Below the pieces are notes generated by a model. That model was given only the letters and a program-made list of their open reading frames with translations, was not told the DNA's origin and ran no database searches. A stretch of 64,000 bases of DNA from Pseudomonas lactis (GTDB taxonomy: Bacteria; Pseudomonadota; Gammaproteobacteria; Pseudomonadales; Pseudomonadaceae), in NCBI RefSeq assembly GCF_001439845.1, contig NZ_JYLO01000007.1, positions 1-64,000 of the forward strand. The letters run 5' to 3'. Positions 7,437-17,263 of this stretch are shown here, piece after piece. A program made the translations under genes and the position numbers. Position 1 is the first letter of the stretch. Each line of letters starts with the position of its first letter.

Positions 7437-9125
7437 TCAAGCGATGTCGCGCAGCTCCCGGCGGAGGATCTTGCCCACCGGCGTCATCGGCAACGACTCC
7501 CTCAACACAATATGCTTGGGCACCTTGTACCCGGTGAAGTTGGCCTTGCAGTACGCCTTCAGCTCCTCAAGGCTCACCCCCTGGGCCCGTGCCACCACGA
7601 ACAGCTTCACCGCCTCCCCTGTGCGCTCGTCCGGCACGCCGATCACGGCGCAGTTGGCCACGGCCGGATGGGCCATGATCACGTCTTCAATTTCGTTGGG
7701 GTACACGTTGAAACCCGAGACGATGATCAAATCCTTCTTGCGATCCACAATGCTGATGTAGCCATCGGTGTCGATCACCGCAATGTCGCCGGTCTTCAAC
7801 CAGCCATCGGCGTCCAGGGTTTCGGCGGTGGCGGCCGGTTGCTGCCAGTAGCCCTTCATTACTTGTGGGCCCTGGATGCACAGCTCGCCGCGCTCGCCCA
7901 ACGGCAGCTCTTGCCCCAGGTCATCCACGACTTTCATCGCCGTACCCGGCACCGGGATGCCCACGGTACCCAGGCGCGACAGGCCGCCGTAGGGGTTGGT
8001 GCTGGCCACTGGCGAGGTTTCGGTAAGGCCATAGCCTTCGCCGATGGCGCAGCCGGTCAGCGCCTTCCAGCGTTCCGCCGTGGCCTTGACCAGGGCAGTG
8101 CCGCCGGAATTGGTGATCTTCAGGTGGGAGAAATCCAGGGTCTTGAAATCAGGGTGGTCCATCAGCGCCACAAACAGTGTGTTCAGCCCCAACAGACCGG
8201 AGAACTGCCACTGCTTGAGCTCCTTGATAAACCCGCCGATGTCCCGTGGGTTGGTGATCAGCACGTTGTGGTTGCCGGAGACCATCATGCACATGCAATT
8301 GGCCGTGAAGGCATAGATGTGGTACAGCGGCAGCGGTGCAATCATTACCTCCTGCCCTTCCTTGATCAGCGGATGGCCGTCGTCGCCCAGTTGCGACATG
8401 CAGGCCCGCACCTGCTGCATATTCGCCACCAGGTTGCCGTGGGTGAGCATCGCGCCCTTGGCCAGCCCAGTGGTGCCGCCGGTGTATTGCAGCACGGCGA
8501 CGTCGTCCAGGGTCACCGGATGGCGCGTCACCCCAAGGCCCGCGCCCATGCGCAGGGCGCGCTTGAACGACACTGCTCGCGGCAGGTGGTAGGCCGGAAC
8601 CATCTTCTTCACCTTGTCGACCACGGTGTTGACCAGCCAGCCTTTGGCGGCGGGCATGAAATCGCCCATCCTGGCTTCGATCAGGTAGTCGATCTCCGTG
8701 TCGGTGCACACCTCCTGCACACGTGAACCGAACAGGTTGAGATAGACCAGCGCCCGCACACCGGCATCCTTGAACTGGTGGCGCATCTCGCGCGGGGTAT
8801 ACAGCGGGTTGGTGTTGACCACGATCAGCCCGGCGCGCAGTGCGCCGAACACCGCAACCGGGTAATGCAGCACGTTGGGCAGCTGCACCGCGATGCGCTC
8901 ACCGGGCTTGAGGTCGGTGTGCTGCTGCAGGTAACCGGCAAACGCCGCACTCTGGCGCTCAAGCTCAGCGTAGGTAAGGGTAATGCCCATGCTGCTGAAT
9001 GCCGGACGGTCGGCAAAGGTCTTGCAGGAACGCTCGAAGACCTCGATCACCGACTTGTAGGTGCTGAGGTCGATGGCATTGGGGACTCCCGCCGCGCGTT
9101 TGTCATTCCAGAAATCAGGTTGCAT
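7437..9125 (-). CDS. fadD2: Long-chain fatty acid-CoA ligase FadD2
   Basis: A 562-residue paralogue of FadD1 with the same architecture: N-terminal DFWNDK, P-loop YTGGTTGLAKG, the GYGLTETSP motif, GWLKTGD and the C-terminal VGKILRREL lysine motif. The frame is open further upstream, but the ATG at 9125 gives the same N-terminus as FadD1 (M-x-x-DFW) and is preceded by a GAGGAC Shine-Dalgarno, so it is preferred over 9182. Role: ATP-dependent activation of long-chain fatty acids. It is followed by a REPIN and fadD1. Substrate differences between FadD1 and FadD2 cannot be read from the sequence. Confidence 0.94.
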   Translation of the reverse strand: MQPDFWNDKRAAGVPNAIDLSTYKSVIEVFERSCKTFADRPAFSSMGITLTYAELERQSAAFAGYLQQHTDLKPGERIAVQLPNVLHYPVAVFGALRAGLIVVNTNPLYTPREMRHQFKDAGVRALVYLNLFGSRVQEVCTDTEIDYLIEARMGDFMPAAKGWLVNTVVDKVKKMVPAYHLPRAVSFKRALRMGAGLGVTRHPVTLDDVAVLQYTGGTTGLAKGAMLTHGNLVANMQQVRACMSQLGDDGHPLIKEGQEVMIAPLPLYHIYAFTANCMCMMVSGNHNVLITNPRDIGGFIKELKQWQFSGLLGLNTLFVALMDHPDFKTLDFSHLKITNSGGTALVKATAERWKALTGCAIGEGYGLTETSPVASTNPYGGLSRLGTVGIPVPGTAMKVVDDLGQELPLGERGELCIQGPQVMKGYWQQPAATAETLDADGWLKTGDIAVIDTDGYISIVDRKKDLIIVSGFNVYPNEIEDVIMAHPAVANCAVIGVPDERTGEAVKLFVVARAQGVSLEELKAYCKANFTGYKVPKHIVLRESLPMTPVGKILRRELRDIA

Positions 9126-9344
9126 TATTCTTGTCCTCTTTACCTGAGTGTGTCCGGCCGCTGCCATGCAAATGCGCAGCAATAAGAAGCGGAGCTTTGG
9201 GGAAGTTAGCAGCTATGGCCAAACAGGCAAGACACTGAACTGTGTCATTGATTGTATGAATCTTGTACCTAAGGCGTAGGCAGATACCCCGCCCCACGCC
9301 GGATGAGCTATACAATGCAACCACCCTGAGCAAAGGAAGCCGCC

Positions 9345-10289
9345 ATGAACCACGACACCTTCTGGCTGACCGCGAACGACCACACCCGTCTGTACGTCAA
9401 CCAATGGCTGCCCGACGGCCCGCCCAGGGCCGTGGTGATGATTTCCCATGGCATGGCCGAGCACGGCGGCCGCTATGCACGCCTGGCGCAGGCATTGTGT
9501 GCAGCAGGCCTGGGTGTGTATGCGCTGGACCAGCGTGGGCATGGCCGTACCGCCGAGGCCGGCACCGTTGGGTTGTATGCTGAAACGGACGGCTGGAACA
9601 AAGTGGTGGGCGATCTGGCCAGCCTCAATCAGCATATCGGCCAACAGCATTCAGGGCTGCCGATCATCCTGCTGGGCCACAGCATGGGCAGCTACATCTC
9701 CCAGGCGTACTTGCTGCATCACAGTGCCAGCCTGCATGGGGCAATTCTCAGCGGTTCGAATTTCCAGCCGGTGGCCCTCTACCGTGCAGCGCAAATCATT
9801 GCGCGCATCGAGCGAGCACGCCAAGGCCTGCGAGGGCGCAGTGCGTTGATCGACTTCCTGTCGTTCGGCTCATTCAACAAAGCCTTCAAACCCAACCGCA
9901 CCCAGTTCGACTGGCTCAGCCGCGACCCGGTTGAAGTGGACAACTACATCAACGACCCACTCTGTGGCTTTCGTTGCACCAATCAATTGTGGATCGACCT
10001 GTTGGGCGGCTTGCAGCAGATCAGCAAAGTCTCCAACCTGGCGCAGATCGACCCCGGCCTGCCGATCCTGGTGATGGGCGGCGATTGTGATCCGGTGAGT
10101 GAAGGCAAGCGTCTCAAGGATCTGGCCCATGCCCTGCGTGAGGCCGGTTGCCAGGACGTGCAATTGACGCTCTACCCGCAGGCGCGTCATGAAGTGTTCA
10201 ACGAAACCAACCGGGATGAAGTCACCGCCGACCTGCTGGCCTGGCTCGACCAGGCGCTGGCGTTGCGCAGGCCCACCCGCTGCGAATAG
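9345..10289 (+). CDS. Alpha/beta hydrolase, monoacylglycerol lipase / lysophospholipase family
   Basis: A 314-residue serine hydrolase of the S33/Hydrolase_4 type. The oxyanion-side SHGMAEHGGRY is at 34-44, and the nucleophile elbow GHSMGS puts the catalytic Ser at 113. The acid is probably the Asp in GGDCDPVS (about 250) and the His that in ARHEVFNE (about 284). No signal peptide is seen, so it is probably cytoplasmic. It is divergent from fadD2 and followed by a MaoC dehydratase, an arrangement also known in P. aeruginosa. A job in releasing fatty acids for the FadD enzymes is therefore plausible but inferred. Confidence 0.88.
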   Translation: MNHDTFWLTANDHTRLYVNQWLPDGPPRAVVMISHGMAEHGGRYARLAQALCAAGLGVYALDQRGHGRTAEAGTVGLYAETDGWNKVVGDLASLNQHIGQQHSGLPIILLGHSMGSYISQAYLLHHSASLHGAILSGSNFQPVALYRAAQIIARIERARQGLRGRSALIDFLSFGSFNKAFKPNRTQFDWLSRDPVEVDNYINDPLCGFRCTNQLWIDLLGGLQQISKVSNLAQIDPGLPILVMGGDCDPVSEGKRLKDLAHALREAGCQDVQLTLYPQARHEVFNETNRDEVTADLLAWLDQALALRRPTRCE

Positions 10290-10345
10290 TTTTTGCTTTA
10301 AAATCAGCCGATTAATTACCGTTAAGCCACAGGATGCACCTTGAG

Positions 10346-10816
10346 ATGACCCAGGTAACCAACACCCCGTACGAAGCGCTTGAAGTGGGCCAGACTGCCA
10401 GCTTCAGCAAAACCGTCGAAGAGCGCGATATCCAGCTGTTCGCCGCCATGTCGGGTGACCACAACCCGGTGCACCTGGACGCTGAATACGCCAAGGCGAC
10501 CATGTTCAAGGAGCGGATTGCCCACGGCATGTTCAGCGGTGCGCTGATCAGCGCGGCGGTGGCCTGCGAGCTGCCTGGGCCGGGCACGATTTATATCGGC
10601 CAGCAGATGACCTTCCAGAAGCCGGTGAAGATTGGCGACACCCTGACCGTGCGTTTGGAAATCCTCGAGAAACTACCGAAGTTTCGCGTGCGCATTGCCA
10701 CTCGGGTGTTCAACCAGCGTGATGAGTTGGTGGTGGATGGCGAGGCGGAGATTCTGGCGCCACGTAAGCAGCAAGTCGTGACCCTGACCGAATTGCCACC
10801 CATCAGCATCGGCTGA
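10346..10816 (+). CDS. MaoC-like (R)-specific enoyl-CoA hydratase
   Basis: A 156-residue single hot-dog protein. The hydratase-2 catalytic pattern is seen in AAMSGDHNPVHLD, where Asp and His should act on the enoyl-CoA. The frame begins at an ATG at 10334, but the ATG at 10346 gives the familiar MTQVTN start and has an AGGA about 11 bases upstream, so it is preferred; the 4-residue difference does not affect the domain. It lies in the same direction as the hydrolase with a 56-base gap, so the two may be one operon. The likely role is hydration of enoyl-CoA for beta-oxidation or for supply of 3-hydroxyacyl precursors. Confidence 0.87.
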   Translation: MTQVTNTPYEALEVGQTASFSKTVEERDIQLFAAMSGDHNPVHLDAEYAKATMFKERIAHGMFSGALISAAVACELPGPGTIYIGQQMTFQKPVKIGDTLTVRLEILEKLPKFRVRIATRVFNQRDELVVDGEAEILAPRKQQVVTLTELPPISIG

Positions 10817-10845
10817 CCTAGATTCCAGCCTGTGCATAAAACACA

Positions 10846-10935
10846 TGTGGGAGCGGGCTTGCCCGCGAATGCAGTGTGTCAGTCAATACAACCGTGACTG
10901 ATCCACCGCTTTCGCGGGCAAGCCCGCTCCCACAC
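10846..10935. repeat. REPIN, GTGGGAGCGGGCTTGCCCGCGA variant
   Basis: Inverted pair of the GC-richer variant (gagcgggcttgcccgcgaa / ttcgcgggcaagcccgctc). It lies between convergent genes and could also act as a transcript end. Confidence 0.9.
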
Positions 10936-10952
10936 TAAGCCCAGCGTGGGGC

Positions 10953-11420
10953 TTACGACTGAGCGCGAGCCTGGTTACGCAGGGCTTTTACCTGGTCGTG
11001 GTTGCGCTGTACCCCGTGGTACTGACGCTCAACCAAGTCACGAATGCCCACCAGGTTGTGCTTGTTGATCTTCTCGATGGCTTCCTTGTAAGCCTTCAAT
11101 GCGTGGTCTTCACCGCGCTCGGCTTCGTTCAATACGGCCTCTTCGTCCTTGCCGGTGACCATCGACTTCACGTCGACCCAGCCACGGTGCAGGGCGCCGG
11201 CCATGCTGCCGGAATCTTCAGGATCGCCACCCAAGGCACGCACAGCCGTTTTCAGTTCAGCGGCGGCTGTCGCGCAATCAGCGGAGCGCTTAGCAAACAG
11301 AGCCTTGAGTTCTGGATGCTTGATGTCTTCAGCGCATTCCTTGAAACCCTTTTGGCCGTCGATGCTGGTCTCGATCAGGTCGTTCAGTACGGAGATCGAT
11401 TCTTTGTTGATATCAGTCAT
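10953..11420 (-). CDS. PA2169-family four-helix-bundle protein (DUF2383)
   Basis: A 155-residue, almost wholly helical protein with the N-terminal pattern SVLNDLIETSIDGQKGF and a ferritin-like arrangement of acidic and His residues (E in KECAEDIKHPE, ERGEDHALK, ERQYHGVQRNHDQ). This matches the DUF2383/PA2169 family of small stress-associated bundles, whose function is not established. No signal peptide is seen. It stands alone between convergent and divergent genes. The upstream region 11421-11624 is AT-rich and likely carries its promoter. Confidence 0.85.
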   Translation of the reverse strand: MTDINKESISVLNDLIETSIDGQKGFKECAEDIKHPELKALFAKRSADCATAAAELKTAVRALGGDPEDSGSMAGALHRGWVDVKSMVTGKDEEAVLNEAERGEDHALKAYKEAIEKINKHNLVGIRDLVERQYHGVQRNHDQVKALRNQARAQS

Positions 11421-11624
11421 TTTTCAATTCCTTGTACGGGTTAGAAGGTTGCCTTGGTTATTGCAGCGCCCGTGCCAGGTTTTCAAAAATTATTTTTATG
11501 TTTAATTTCAACAAGTTATGAATTATTGAACCATCTGTATCTTGGTTATTTGCATGATCTGTCATTTGGCCTTCATGCAGAATGCCTGTATTTTCGAAAG
11601 CCTGGCCTCAACCCTGCGACGCTC

Positions 11625-11861
11625 ATGAATCCCGAAAAACTCGAACTGCTCATCACCCGTCAAATGCCCTTCGGCAAATACAAAGGCCGGATCATTGCCG
11701 ACCTGCCTGGGCCCTACCTGAATTGGTTCGCCCGTGAAGGTTTCCCCCACGGGGAACTGGGCGGTTTGCTGGCCTTGATGCAGGAAATCGACCACAACGG
11801 CCTGTCCGAATTGCTCGAACCACTGCGCGCCAAACACGGCAGACCCGCCCCTCGCCACTAG
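11625..11861 (+). CDS. DUF3820 family protein (putative quorum-sensing-regulated factor family)
   Basis: A 78-residue protein with the family's conserved core MPFGKYKGRIIADLPGPYLNW, followed by EGFPHGELG and a helical tail. The ATG at 11625 is chosen because the longer upstream part of the frame (from 11454) runs through an AT-rich, non-protein-like region. The fold is related to small exonuclease-associated domains, but the biochemical role is unknown. It is followed after 10 bases by the aminotransferase gene and is probably cotranscribed with it. Confidence 0.85.
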   Translation: MNPEKLELLITRQMPFGKYKGRIIADLPGPYLNWFAREGFPHGELGGLLALMQEIDHNGLSELLEPLRAKHGRPAPRH

Positions 11862-11871
11862 GAGACCCACC

Positions 11872-13047
11872 ATGCCAAGGAATGCCGATAACGAAGCGCA
11901 CTGGCAGGCCATCGCTCAGCGCTATGAGTGCGAGCCCGGCCCGATCAACCTGGAAAACGGCTACTTCGGGCGCATGAGCCGGGCGGTGCAGGCCCAGTAC
12001 CTTGAGCACATCAGCTTTATCAACCGCAGCAACGCGGTGCATGTGCGCCAGCGCTTTGAGCAGGGCGAAAACATCGAGATACGCCGCCAGTTGGCCGGGT
12101 TGATTGACGTCGACCCCGAGTCGGTCGCGTTTACCCGCAACGCCACCGAAGCCTTGCAGTCGCTGATCCGCAACTACAACCGCCTGCAACCGGGCGACCA
12201 GGTGCTGATCAGCGACCTGGAGTACGACACGGTCAAAGGCGCCATGCGCTGGCTGGCAGCGACTCGCGGCGTGGAAGTGATAGAGGTGGCCCACACCCAC
12301 CCGGCCAGTTTCGACAGCCTGGTGCAAACTTACCACGACGCCTTCGCGCAATACCCGCGCCTGAAATTAATGGCCCTGACCCATGTCACCCACCGTACCG
12401 GCCTGGTCATGCCGGTTGCGGCCATTGCCAAGGCCGCGCGCGAACGCGCAATCGACGTGATCCTCGACGGCGCCCACGCCTTGGGCCAGATCGAATTCAA
12501 CCTGGCCGAACTGGGCATTCAGTTCGCAGGCTTCAACCTGCACAAATGGATCGGCGCGCCGCTGACCCTGGGCTTTTTGTACATCGCACCGGAGCGCCTG
12601 GCCGATATCGACCCGGACATGGGCGAGTTTCACTACCCAGCCACGGATGTGCGAGCGCGTACGTCCTACAGCACGCCGAACTTCCCCGCGCTGATGACCC
12701 TGCCTTTGGTGTTTGACGAGCATCGGCAATTGGGTGGCGCTGCGGCCAAGGGCGCACGCGTCAATTACCTGCGCAACCTGTGGGTAAACCAGGTGCGACC
12801 GTTGCCGGGGATTGAAGTGCTGACCTCGGATGACCCCAGACTGTATTGCGGGATCACAGCCTTCAAGTTCATCGGGCGTGATCAGCAGACGATGGTGGAC
12901 AGGCTGCTCAAGGAGCACGGCCTGTTCACCACTACGCGCACGGGGGCAGCGTTTGGCACCTGTATCCGGGTGACGCCGGGGCTGGTGACGTCGGCGGCGG
13001 ACATCAACGCGCTGGTCCACGCGATCACCCAACTAAACACCGTTTAA
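11872..13047 (+). CDS. PLP-dependent aminotransferase class V (isopenicillin-N-epimerase-like)
   Basis: A 391-residue fold-type I PLP enzyme. The cofactor Asp is D199 in VILDGAHALGQ, and the Schiff-base lysine is K225 in GFNLHKWIGAP. The SxxRNxTEAL motif (TRNATEAL, 88-95) marks the phosphate-binding region. It belongs to the class V group that includes cysteine desulfurase-like and isopenicillin N epimerase-like enzymes; the substrate cannot be told. No beta-lactam genes are nearby, so that activity is unlikely. The preceding DUF3820 gene is only 10 bases away. Confidence 0.88.
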   Translation: MPRNADNEAHWQAIAQRYECEPGPINLENGYFGRMSRAVQAQYLEHISFINRSNAVHVRQRFEQGENIEIRRQLAGLIDVDPESVAFTRNATEALQSLIRNYNRLQPGDQVLISDLEYDTVKGAMRWLAATRGVEVIEVAHTHPASFDSLVQTYHDAFAQYPRLKLMALTHVTHRTGLVMPVAAIAKAARERAIDVILDGAHALGQIEFNLAELGIQFAGFNLHKWIGAPLTLGFLYIAPERLADIDPDMGEFHYPATDVRARTSYSTPNFPALMTLPLVFDEHRQLGGAAAKGARVNYLRNLWVNQVRPLPGIEVLTSDDPRLYCGITAFKFIGRDQQTMVDRLLKEHGLFTTTRTGAAFGTCIRVTPGLVTSAADINALVHAITQLNTV

Positions 13048-13050
13048 AAC

Positions 13051-13138
13051 TGTGGGAGCTGGCTTGCCTGCGATAACGGTGTATCAGCCAAAGATGGGCT
13101 AACTGATAAATAGCTATCGCAGGCAAGCCAGCTCCCAC
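13051..13138. repeat. [27 protein letters not shown] family
   Basis: Complete inverted pair starting 3 bases after the aminotransferase stop. It separates this gene from the convergent eda. Confidence 0.92.
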
Positions 13139-13175
13139 CTTCAGAACGGCGATGTGTTTGAGGTTTTTTACAGGC

Positions 13176-13213
13176 AAAAAAAAGCGGCACACCGACCAAG
13201 TGCGCCGCAAAAA
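13176..13213 (-). terminator. Rho-independent terminator after eda
   Basis: On the minus strand the imperfect stem GCGGCGCAC/GTGTGCCGC is followed by eight Ts, 39 bases after the eda stop. It should end the zwf-pgl-eda transcript. Confidence 0.85.
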
Positions 13214-13251
13214 TGCCGTTAAGCACAGCAACAACGATTCGATAAATCAGT

Positions 13252-13917
13252 TCAGTCCAGCAGCGCCAGCGCCTGGGCAGTGACTTCCTGGATACGCGCC
13301 CAGTCGCCATTCTTGACCCACTCCGGATCCAGCATCCAGCTGCCGCCCACGCACATCACGTTTTTCAACGCCATGTAGCTCTTGATATTGGCCGGCCCAA
13401 CGCCGCCAGTCGGGCAGAACTTCACTTCCCCGAACGGGCCGCCGAGCGCCTTGATGGCAGCAACACCACCGCTGACTTCAGCCGGGAACAGCTTGAAGCG
13501 GCGATAACCCAGGCCGTAGCCTTCCATGATGCCGGAGGCGTTGCTGATGCCCGGCAGCAGCGGGATCGGGCTGTGCACCGAGGCTTCCAGCAAGTCGCGG
13601 GTGATGCCGGGGGTGACGATAAATTGCGAGCCTGCCACTTCTGCCGCTTCGAGCATGTGACGGTCTAGCACGGTACCTGCACCGGTGCACAGTTCAGGAC
13701 GCTGCTCGCGCAAGACCTGAATGGCTTTAAGGCCGAACTCGGAACGCAGGGTCACTTCCAACGCGGTCAAACCGCCGGCTGCCAGGGCGTCGGCCAACGG
13801 CAGAATGTCCTGCTCGCGGGCGATGGTGATCACCGGCAGGATCCGCGCCTTGGCGCAGAGGCTGTCGATCAAGGCAACTTTATCCGCCATGGACACGGTC
13901 GGTTGAGGGCTTTTCAT
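13252..13917 (-). CDS. eda: 2-dehydro-3-deoxyphosphogluconate (KDPG) aldolase
   Basis: A 221-residue class I aldolase that splits KDPG into pyruvate and glyceraldehyde-3-phosphate, the last step of the Entner-Doudoroff pathway. It shows RILPVITI, the EVTLRS motif with the catalytic Glu, CTGAGTVLD, the Schiff-base lysine in RRFKLFPAE, and the phosphate-binding CPTGGV. Start choice: the ATG at 13917 has an AAGGA 9-10 bases upstream, while an in-frame ATG at 13938 overlaps the pgl stop as ATGA but has a poor Shine-Dalgarno. Third gene of the zwf-pgl-eda operon, which is controlled by HexR in Pseudomonas. Confidence 0.95.
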   Translation of the reverse strand: MKSPQPTVSMADKVALIDSLCAKARILPVITIAREQDILPLADALAAGGLTALEVTLRSEFGLKAIQVLREQRPELCTGAGTVLDRHMLEAAEVAGSQFIVTPGITRDLLEASVHSPIPLLPGISNASGIMEGYGLGYRRFKLFPAEVSGGVAAIKALGGPFGEVKFCPTGGVGPANIKSYMALKNVMCVGGSWMLDPEWVKNGDWARIQEVTAQALALLD

Positions 13918-13934
13918 AGCGGCTGATCCTTGGC

Positions 13935-14648
13935 TCATGGGCACCAGTAAATCTCTAAAGTAGGTTGCAAAAACGCGCGAATCGGCATGGCAGCAACATC
14001 GTCGCTGGCCAGGGCGGCGCTCAAGGTCGTCAATTTCGAACTGCCGGAAATCGACAGCACGGTGTAGTCGGCCGTGGCCAGCAACGCACGACTCATGGTC
14101 AGGCGCTGGTGCGGCACAGTGGGCGCCAGCATCGGCCAGCAACGGCGGGTACCGTCGGCCTTCAGCGCTTCACTCAGGTTGGGGCTGTTGGGGAACAGCG
14201 ATGCGGTGTGGCCGTCATCGCCCATGCCCAGCACCAGCACATCAATGGCTGGCAACTCACCCAGCAGGCGATCGGCCTGCTCGGCAGCGTCTTCAAGGTT
14301 GGCGGCAGGGCTGTACAGGCTCAAGAACTTCGCCTTGGCCGCCGGGCCTTGCAGCAAATGTTGCTTCAACAGGCCGGCATTGCTGTCGGCGTGTTCGACC
14401 GGCACCCAGCGCTCATCGGCCAGGGTGATGGTGACCTTGGACCAGTCCAGGTCCTGCTTGGCCAGGTTCTGGAAAAACGCCACGGGGCTGCGGCCGCCGG
14501 ACACCACCAACGTCGCCTCGCCACGGGCAGTGATGGCCCCACGCAGTTGCTCGGCCACGTCATTGGCCAGGCCATCGGCCAGCAGCGCAGGCGTACGGTA
14601 CTCATGGGCAGTAACGCCCTGAGGCAGTTTCAATTCAGATATCGCCAT
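13935..14648 (-). CDS. pgl: 6-phosphogluconolactonase
   Basis: A 237-residue DevB-type lactonase that hydrolyses 6-phosphogluconolactone to 6-phosphogluconate. Motifs: LVVSGGRSP near residue 50, the LADERWVP motif, and the [15 protein letters not shown] signature. The ATG at 14648 is chosen because of a GGGAGG Shine-Dalgarno 8 bases upstream; the frame could start at 14663. It overlaps the 3' end of zwf by 14 bases, which suggests translational coupling. Length is normal. Confidence 0.95.
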   Translation of the reverse strand: MAISELKLPQGVTAHEYRTPALLADGLANDVAEQLRGAITARGEATLVVSGGRSPVAFFQNLAKQDLDWSKVTITLADERWVPVEHADSNAGLLKQHLLQGPAAKAKFLSLYSPAANLEDAAEQADRLLGELPAIDVLVLGMGDDGHTASLFPNSPNLSEALKADGTRRCWPMLAPTVPHQRLTMSRALLATADYTVLSISGSSKLTTLSAALASDDVAAMPIRAFLQPTLEIYWCP

Positions 14649-16101
14649 ACCACGACCTCCCATCCCGCGTGATCAGTGCAATCGAGCTCATCGGCCCCCA
14701 GGACCCCGCCGCATACGGCTTGGGCGCATCACCGGATTTTTTCCACCCGGCGATCAACTGGTCACACCACTTCCACGCGGCTTCGATTTCATCTTTGCGA
14801 ACAAACAGGTTCTGATTGCCGCGCATCACTTCCAGCAACAACCGCTCGTAGGCATCGGGGATGCGTGCGCTGCGATAGGTGTCGGAAAAATTCAATTGCA
14901 GTGGCCCGCTGCGCAGTTGCATGCCTTTGTCCAGGCCCTGCTCCTTGGTCATCACACGCAAGGAAATACCTTCGTCCGGCTGCAGGCGGATGATCAGCTT
15001 GTTGCTGATCTGCAGGCGCTGCTCGGGAGCGAAGATGTAGTGGGACGGTTCCTTGAAGTGGATAACAATCTGCGACAGCTTTTGCGGCATACGCTTACCG
15101 GTACGCAGGTAGAACGGCACGCCGGCCCAACGCCAGTTACGGATATCAGCACGCAGGGCAACGAACGTCTCGGTGTCGCTCTGGGTGTTGGAATTGTCTT
15201 CTTCCAGGTAACCCGGCACGGCTTTACCGGCGCTGTAGCCGGCGATGTACTGGCCACGGACTACCTGGGTGGTCAGGCCCTCGGGACTGATCGGCGCCAG
15301 GGCCTTGAGCACCTTGACCTTCTCGTCGCGGATGCTGTCGGCAGACAGGTCGGCGGGCGGGTCCATGGCAATCAGGCAAAGCAGTTGCAACAGATGGTTC
15401 TGGATCATGTCGCGCAGCTGGCCGGCCTTGTCGAAGTAACCCCAACGGCCTTCGATACCAACCTGCTCGGCCACGGTGATTTCCACGTGGGAGATGTAAT
15501 TCTGGTTCCACTGGGTTTCGAACAGGCTGTTGGCAAAACGCAGGGCGATCAGGTTCTGCACCGTCTCTTTGCCCAGGTAGTGGTCGATGCGGTAGGTGCG
15601 GTTTTCCGGGAAAAACTGCGCCACGGCGTCGTTGACCTTGCGCGACGACTCCAGGTCCGAACCGATGGGTTTTTCCAGCACCACGCGGGTATTTTCCGCC
15701 AGGCCGACCTTGGACAGGTTTTCGCAGATCGCGCCGTACACCGCCGCCGGGGTGGCGAAGTAGGCGATCAGGCGTTGATCGCTGCCGACTTTTCCGGCCA
15801 GGGCAACGTAGTCGTCGGCCTTCATGAAGTCGACATGCACATACGAAAGGCGCGCGAGGAAACGCTGGGCCACGGCTTCGTCGAGTTCCTTGCCGACGTA
15901 CTTACGCAATTCTTTTTCGATATGGGCCAGGTGTTGCTGCTCGGAGCCAGCTTCACGGGCCAGGGCCAGGATGCGTGTGTCGTCGTGCAGCAACCCGGCG
16001 CCATCGAGCTGATAAAGGGCAGGAAATAACTTGCGCAGCGCCAGATCACCCAAGGCGCCAAACAGGGCAAAGGTGCAGGGTTCCACGGTTATCGAAGGCA
16101 T
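14635..16101 (-). CDS. zwf: Glucose-6-phosphate 1-dehydrogenase
   Basis: A 488-residue enzyme that oxidises glucose-6-phosphate to 6-phosphogluconolactone with NADP or NAD. It has the N-terminal dinucleotide-binding [16 protein letters not shown] (12-27), the EKPIGSD motif and the substrate-binding RIDHYLGKE signature with its catalytic His neighbourhood. First gene of the zwf-pgl-eda operon. A probable HexR operator lies 66 bases upstream, between it and the divergent hexR gene. Pseudomonas genomes may carry further zwf paralogues; this is the one in the sugar cluster. Confidence 0.97.
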   Translation of the reverse strand: MPSITVEPCTFALFGALGDLALRKLFPALYQLDGAGLLHDDTRILALAREAGSEQQHLAHIEKELRKYVGKELDEAVAQRFLARLSYVHVDFMKADDYVALAGKVGSDQRLIAYFATPAAVYGAICENLSKVGLAENTRVVLEKPIGSDLESSRKVNDAVAQFFPENRTYRIDHYLGKETVQNLIALRFANSLFETQWNQNYISHVEITVAEQVGIEGRWGYFDKAGQLRDMIQNHLLQLLCLIAMDPPADLSADSIRDEKVKVLKALAPISPEGLTTQVVRGQYIAGYSAGKAVPGYLEEDNSNTQSDTETFVALRADIRNWRWAGVPFYLRTGKRMPQKLSQIVIHFKEPSHYIFAPEQRLQISNKLIIRLQPDEGISLRVMTKEQGLDKGMQLRSGPLQLNFSDTYRSARIPDAYERLLLEVMRGNQNLFVRKDEIEAAWKWCDQLIAGWKKSGDAPKPYAAGSWGPMSSIALITRDGRSWYGDI

Positions 16102-16166
16102 GATGTTTGTTCTTTTATCAAGTTAAGCTACAAATACCTTTTTTCAAGGCATCACTCAAGGAAAAA

Positions 16167-16182
16167 TGTAGTAATAACCACA
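16167..16182. promoter_or_regulatory. Probable HexR operator between zwf and hexR
   Basis: Inverted repeat TGTAGT-N4-ACCACA in an AT-rich stretch between the divergent zwf and hexR genes. It fits, with one mismatch, the palindrome recognised by HexR in gammaproteobacteria (TGTA-rich half-sites). HexR represses zwf until KDPG binds. The placement is ideal for control of zwf and autoregulation. Confidence 0.6.
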
Positions 16183-16312
16183 ACATTTTCCGGAAATACG
16201 CATTGCGAGTGGTGGTGTTCAGCTACCCTCAGTAGGATAGGCCACCGCGAAAAGCCACTCATCGATTGGTTACCGCCTTTTTATTTGCATCGTCGCCCGA
16301 AGGAAAGACTGA

Positions 16313-17182
16313 ATGGACCGCGTGCGAAATCTTCTGGAACAGATCCGGAACCGCCTCGAAGAATTGAACAAGGCCGAGCGCAAAGTCGCTGAAGTGATCC
16401 TGCTCAACCCGCAGCAGGCCACACGCTTCTCGATCGCCGCCCTCGCCCAGGCCGCCTCGGTCAGTGAACCGACGGTCAACCGTTTCTGCCGCTCGTTCGG
16501 TGTCAGCGGTTACCCTGAACTTAAATTGCAATTGGCGCAAAGCCTGGCCAGTGGCGCCGCGTATGTCAGCCGCGCCGTGGAGGCCGATGATAACCCCGAG
16601 GCCTACACCCAGAAGATCTTTGGCAGCGCCATTGCCTCTCTGGACAGCGCGTGCCAGGCCCTGGACCCGGCGCTGATCAGCAAGGCCGTGGACTTGTTGA
16701 TCCAGGCACGGCAGATCCACTTCTTTGGCCTCGGCGCTTCGGCTCCCGTGGCCATGGATGCGCTGCACAAGTTCTTCCGCTTCAACCTGGCAGTGACCGC
16801 CCACGCCGACGTGCTGATGCAACGCATGATCGCCTCGGTGGCGCACACCGGAGAGTTGTTCGTGATCATCTCCTACACCGGCCGTACCCGCGAGCTGGTG
16901 GAAGTGGCGCGTATCGCTCGGGAAAACGGTGCGTCAGTGCTGGGCGTGACCGCCGAGAACTCGCCGCTGGCCAAAGCCAGTACGGTGAGCCTGAACATCC
17001 CGTTGCCGGAAGACACGGATATCTACATGCCGATGACTTCTCGGATTATCCAGTTGACGGTGCTGGATGTGTTGGCGACCGGCATGACGTTGCGCCGTGG
17101 CGTAGATTTTCAGCCGCATTTGCGGAAAATCAAAGAGAGCTTGAATGACAGCCGATATCCGGTGGGGGATGAATTCAACTAA
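16313..17182 (+). CDS. hexR: HexR, RpiR-family repressor of glucose metabolism
   Basis: A 289-residue regulator. The N-terminal RpiR helix-turn-helix domain (about 1-80, with [20 protein letters not shown] as the recognition part) is followed by a SIS sugar-phosphate-binding domain (about 120-255; [19 protein letters not shown]). In Pseudomonas HexR represses zwf-pgl-eda, edd-glk and gap and is released by KDPG. It is divergent from zwf with a 211-base shared promoter region holding a likely operator. Length and position are as expected. Confidence 0.95.
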   Translation: MDRVRNLLEQIRNRLEELNKAERKVAEVILLNPQQATRFSIAALAQAASVSEPTVNRFCRSFGVSGYPELKLQLAQSLASGAAYVSRAVEADDNPEAYTQKIFGSAIASLDSACQALDPALISKAVDLLIQARQIHFFGLGASAPVAMDALHKFFRFNLAVTAHADVLMQRMIASVAHTGELFVIISYTGRTRELVEVARIARENGASVLGVTAENSPLAKASTVSLNIPLPEDTDIYMPMTSRIIQLTVLDVLATGMTLRRGVDFQPHLRKIKESLNDSRYPVGDEFN

Positions 17183-17194
17183 ATCCGTGTCAAC

Positions 17195-17227
17195 TGATCG
17201 TTCCCACGCTCCGCGTGGGAACGATCA
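17195..17227. repeat. 33-bp palindrome, GTTCCCACGCTCCGCGTGGGAAC class
   Basis: A near-perfect palindrome 12 bases after the hexR stop, different in sequence from the GTGGGAGC REPINs. The same core recurs twice at 60011-60120. It may serve as a transcript end for hexR. Confidence 0.8.
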
Positions 17228-17263
17228 TGAATTCAACTAGCAGGCAGCTCTTCCAGCAGTACC

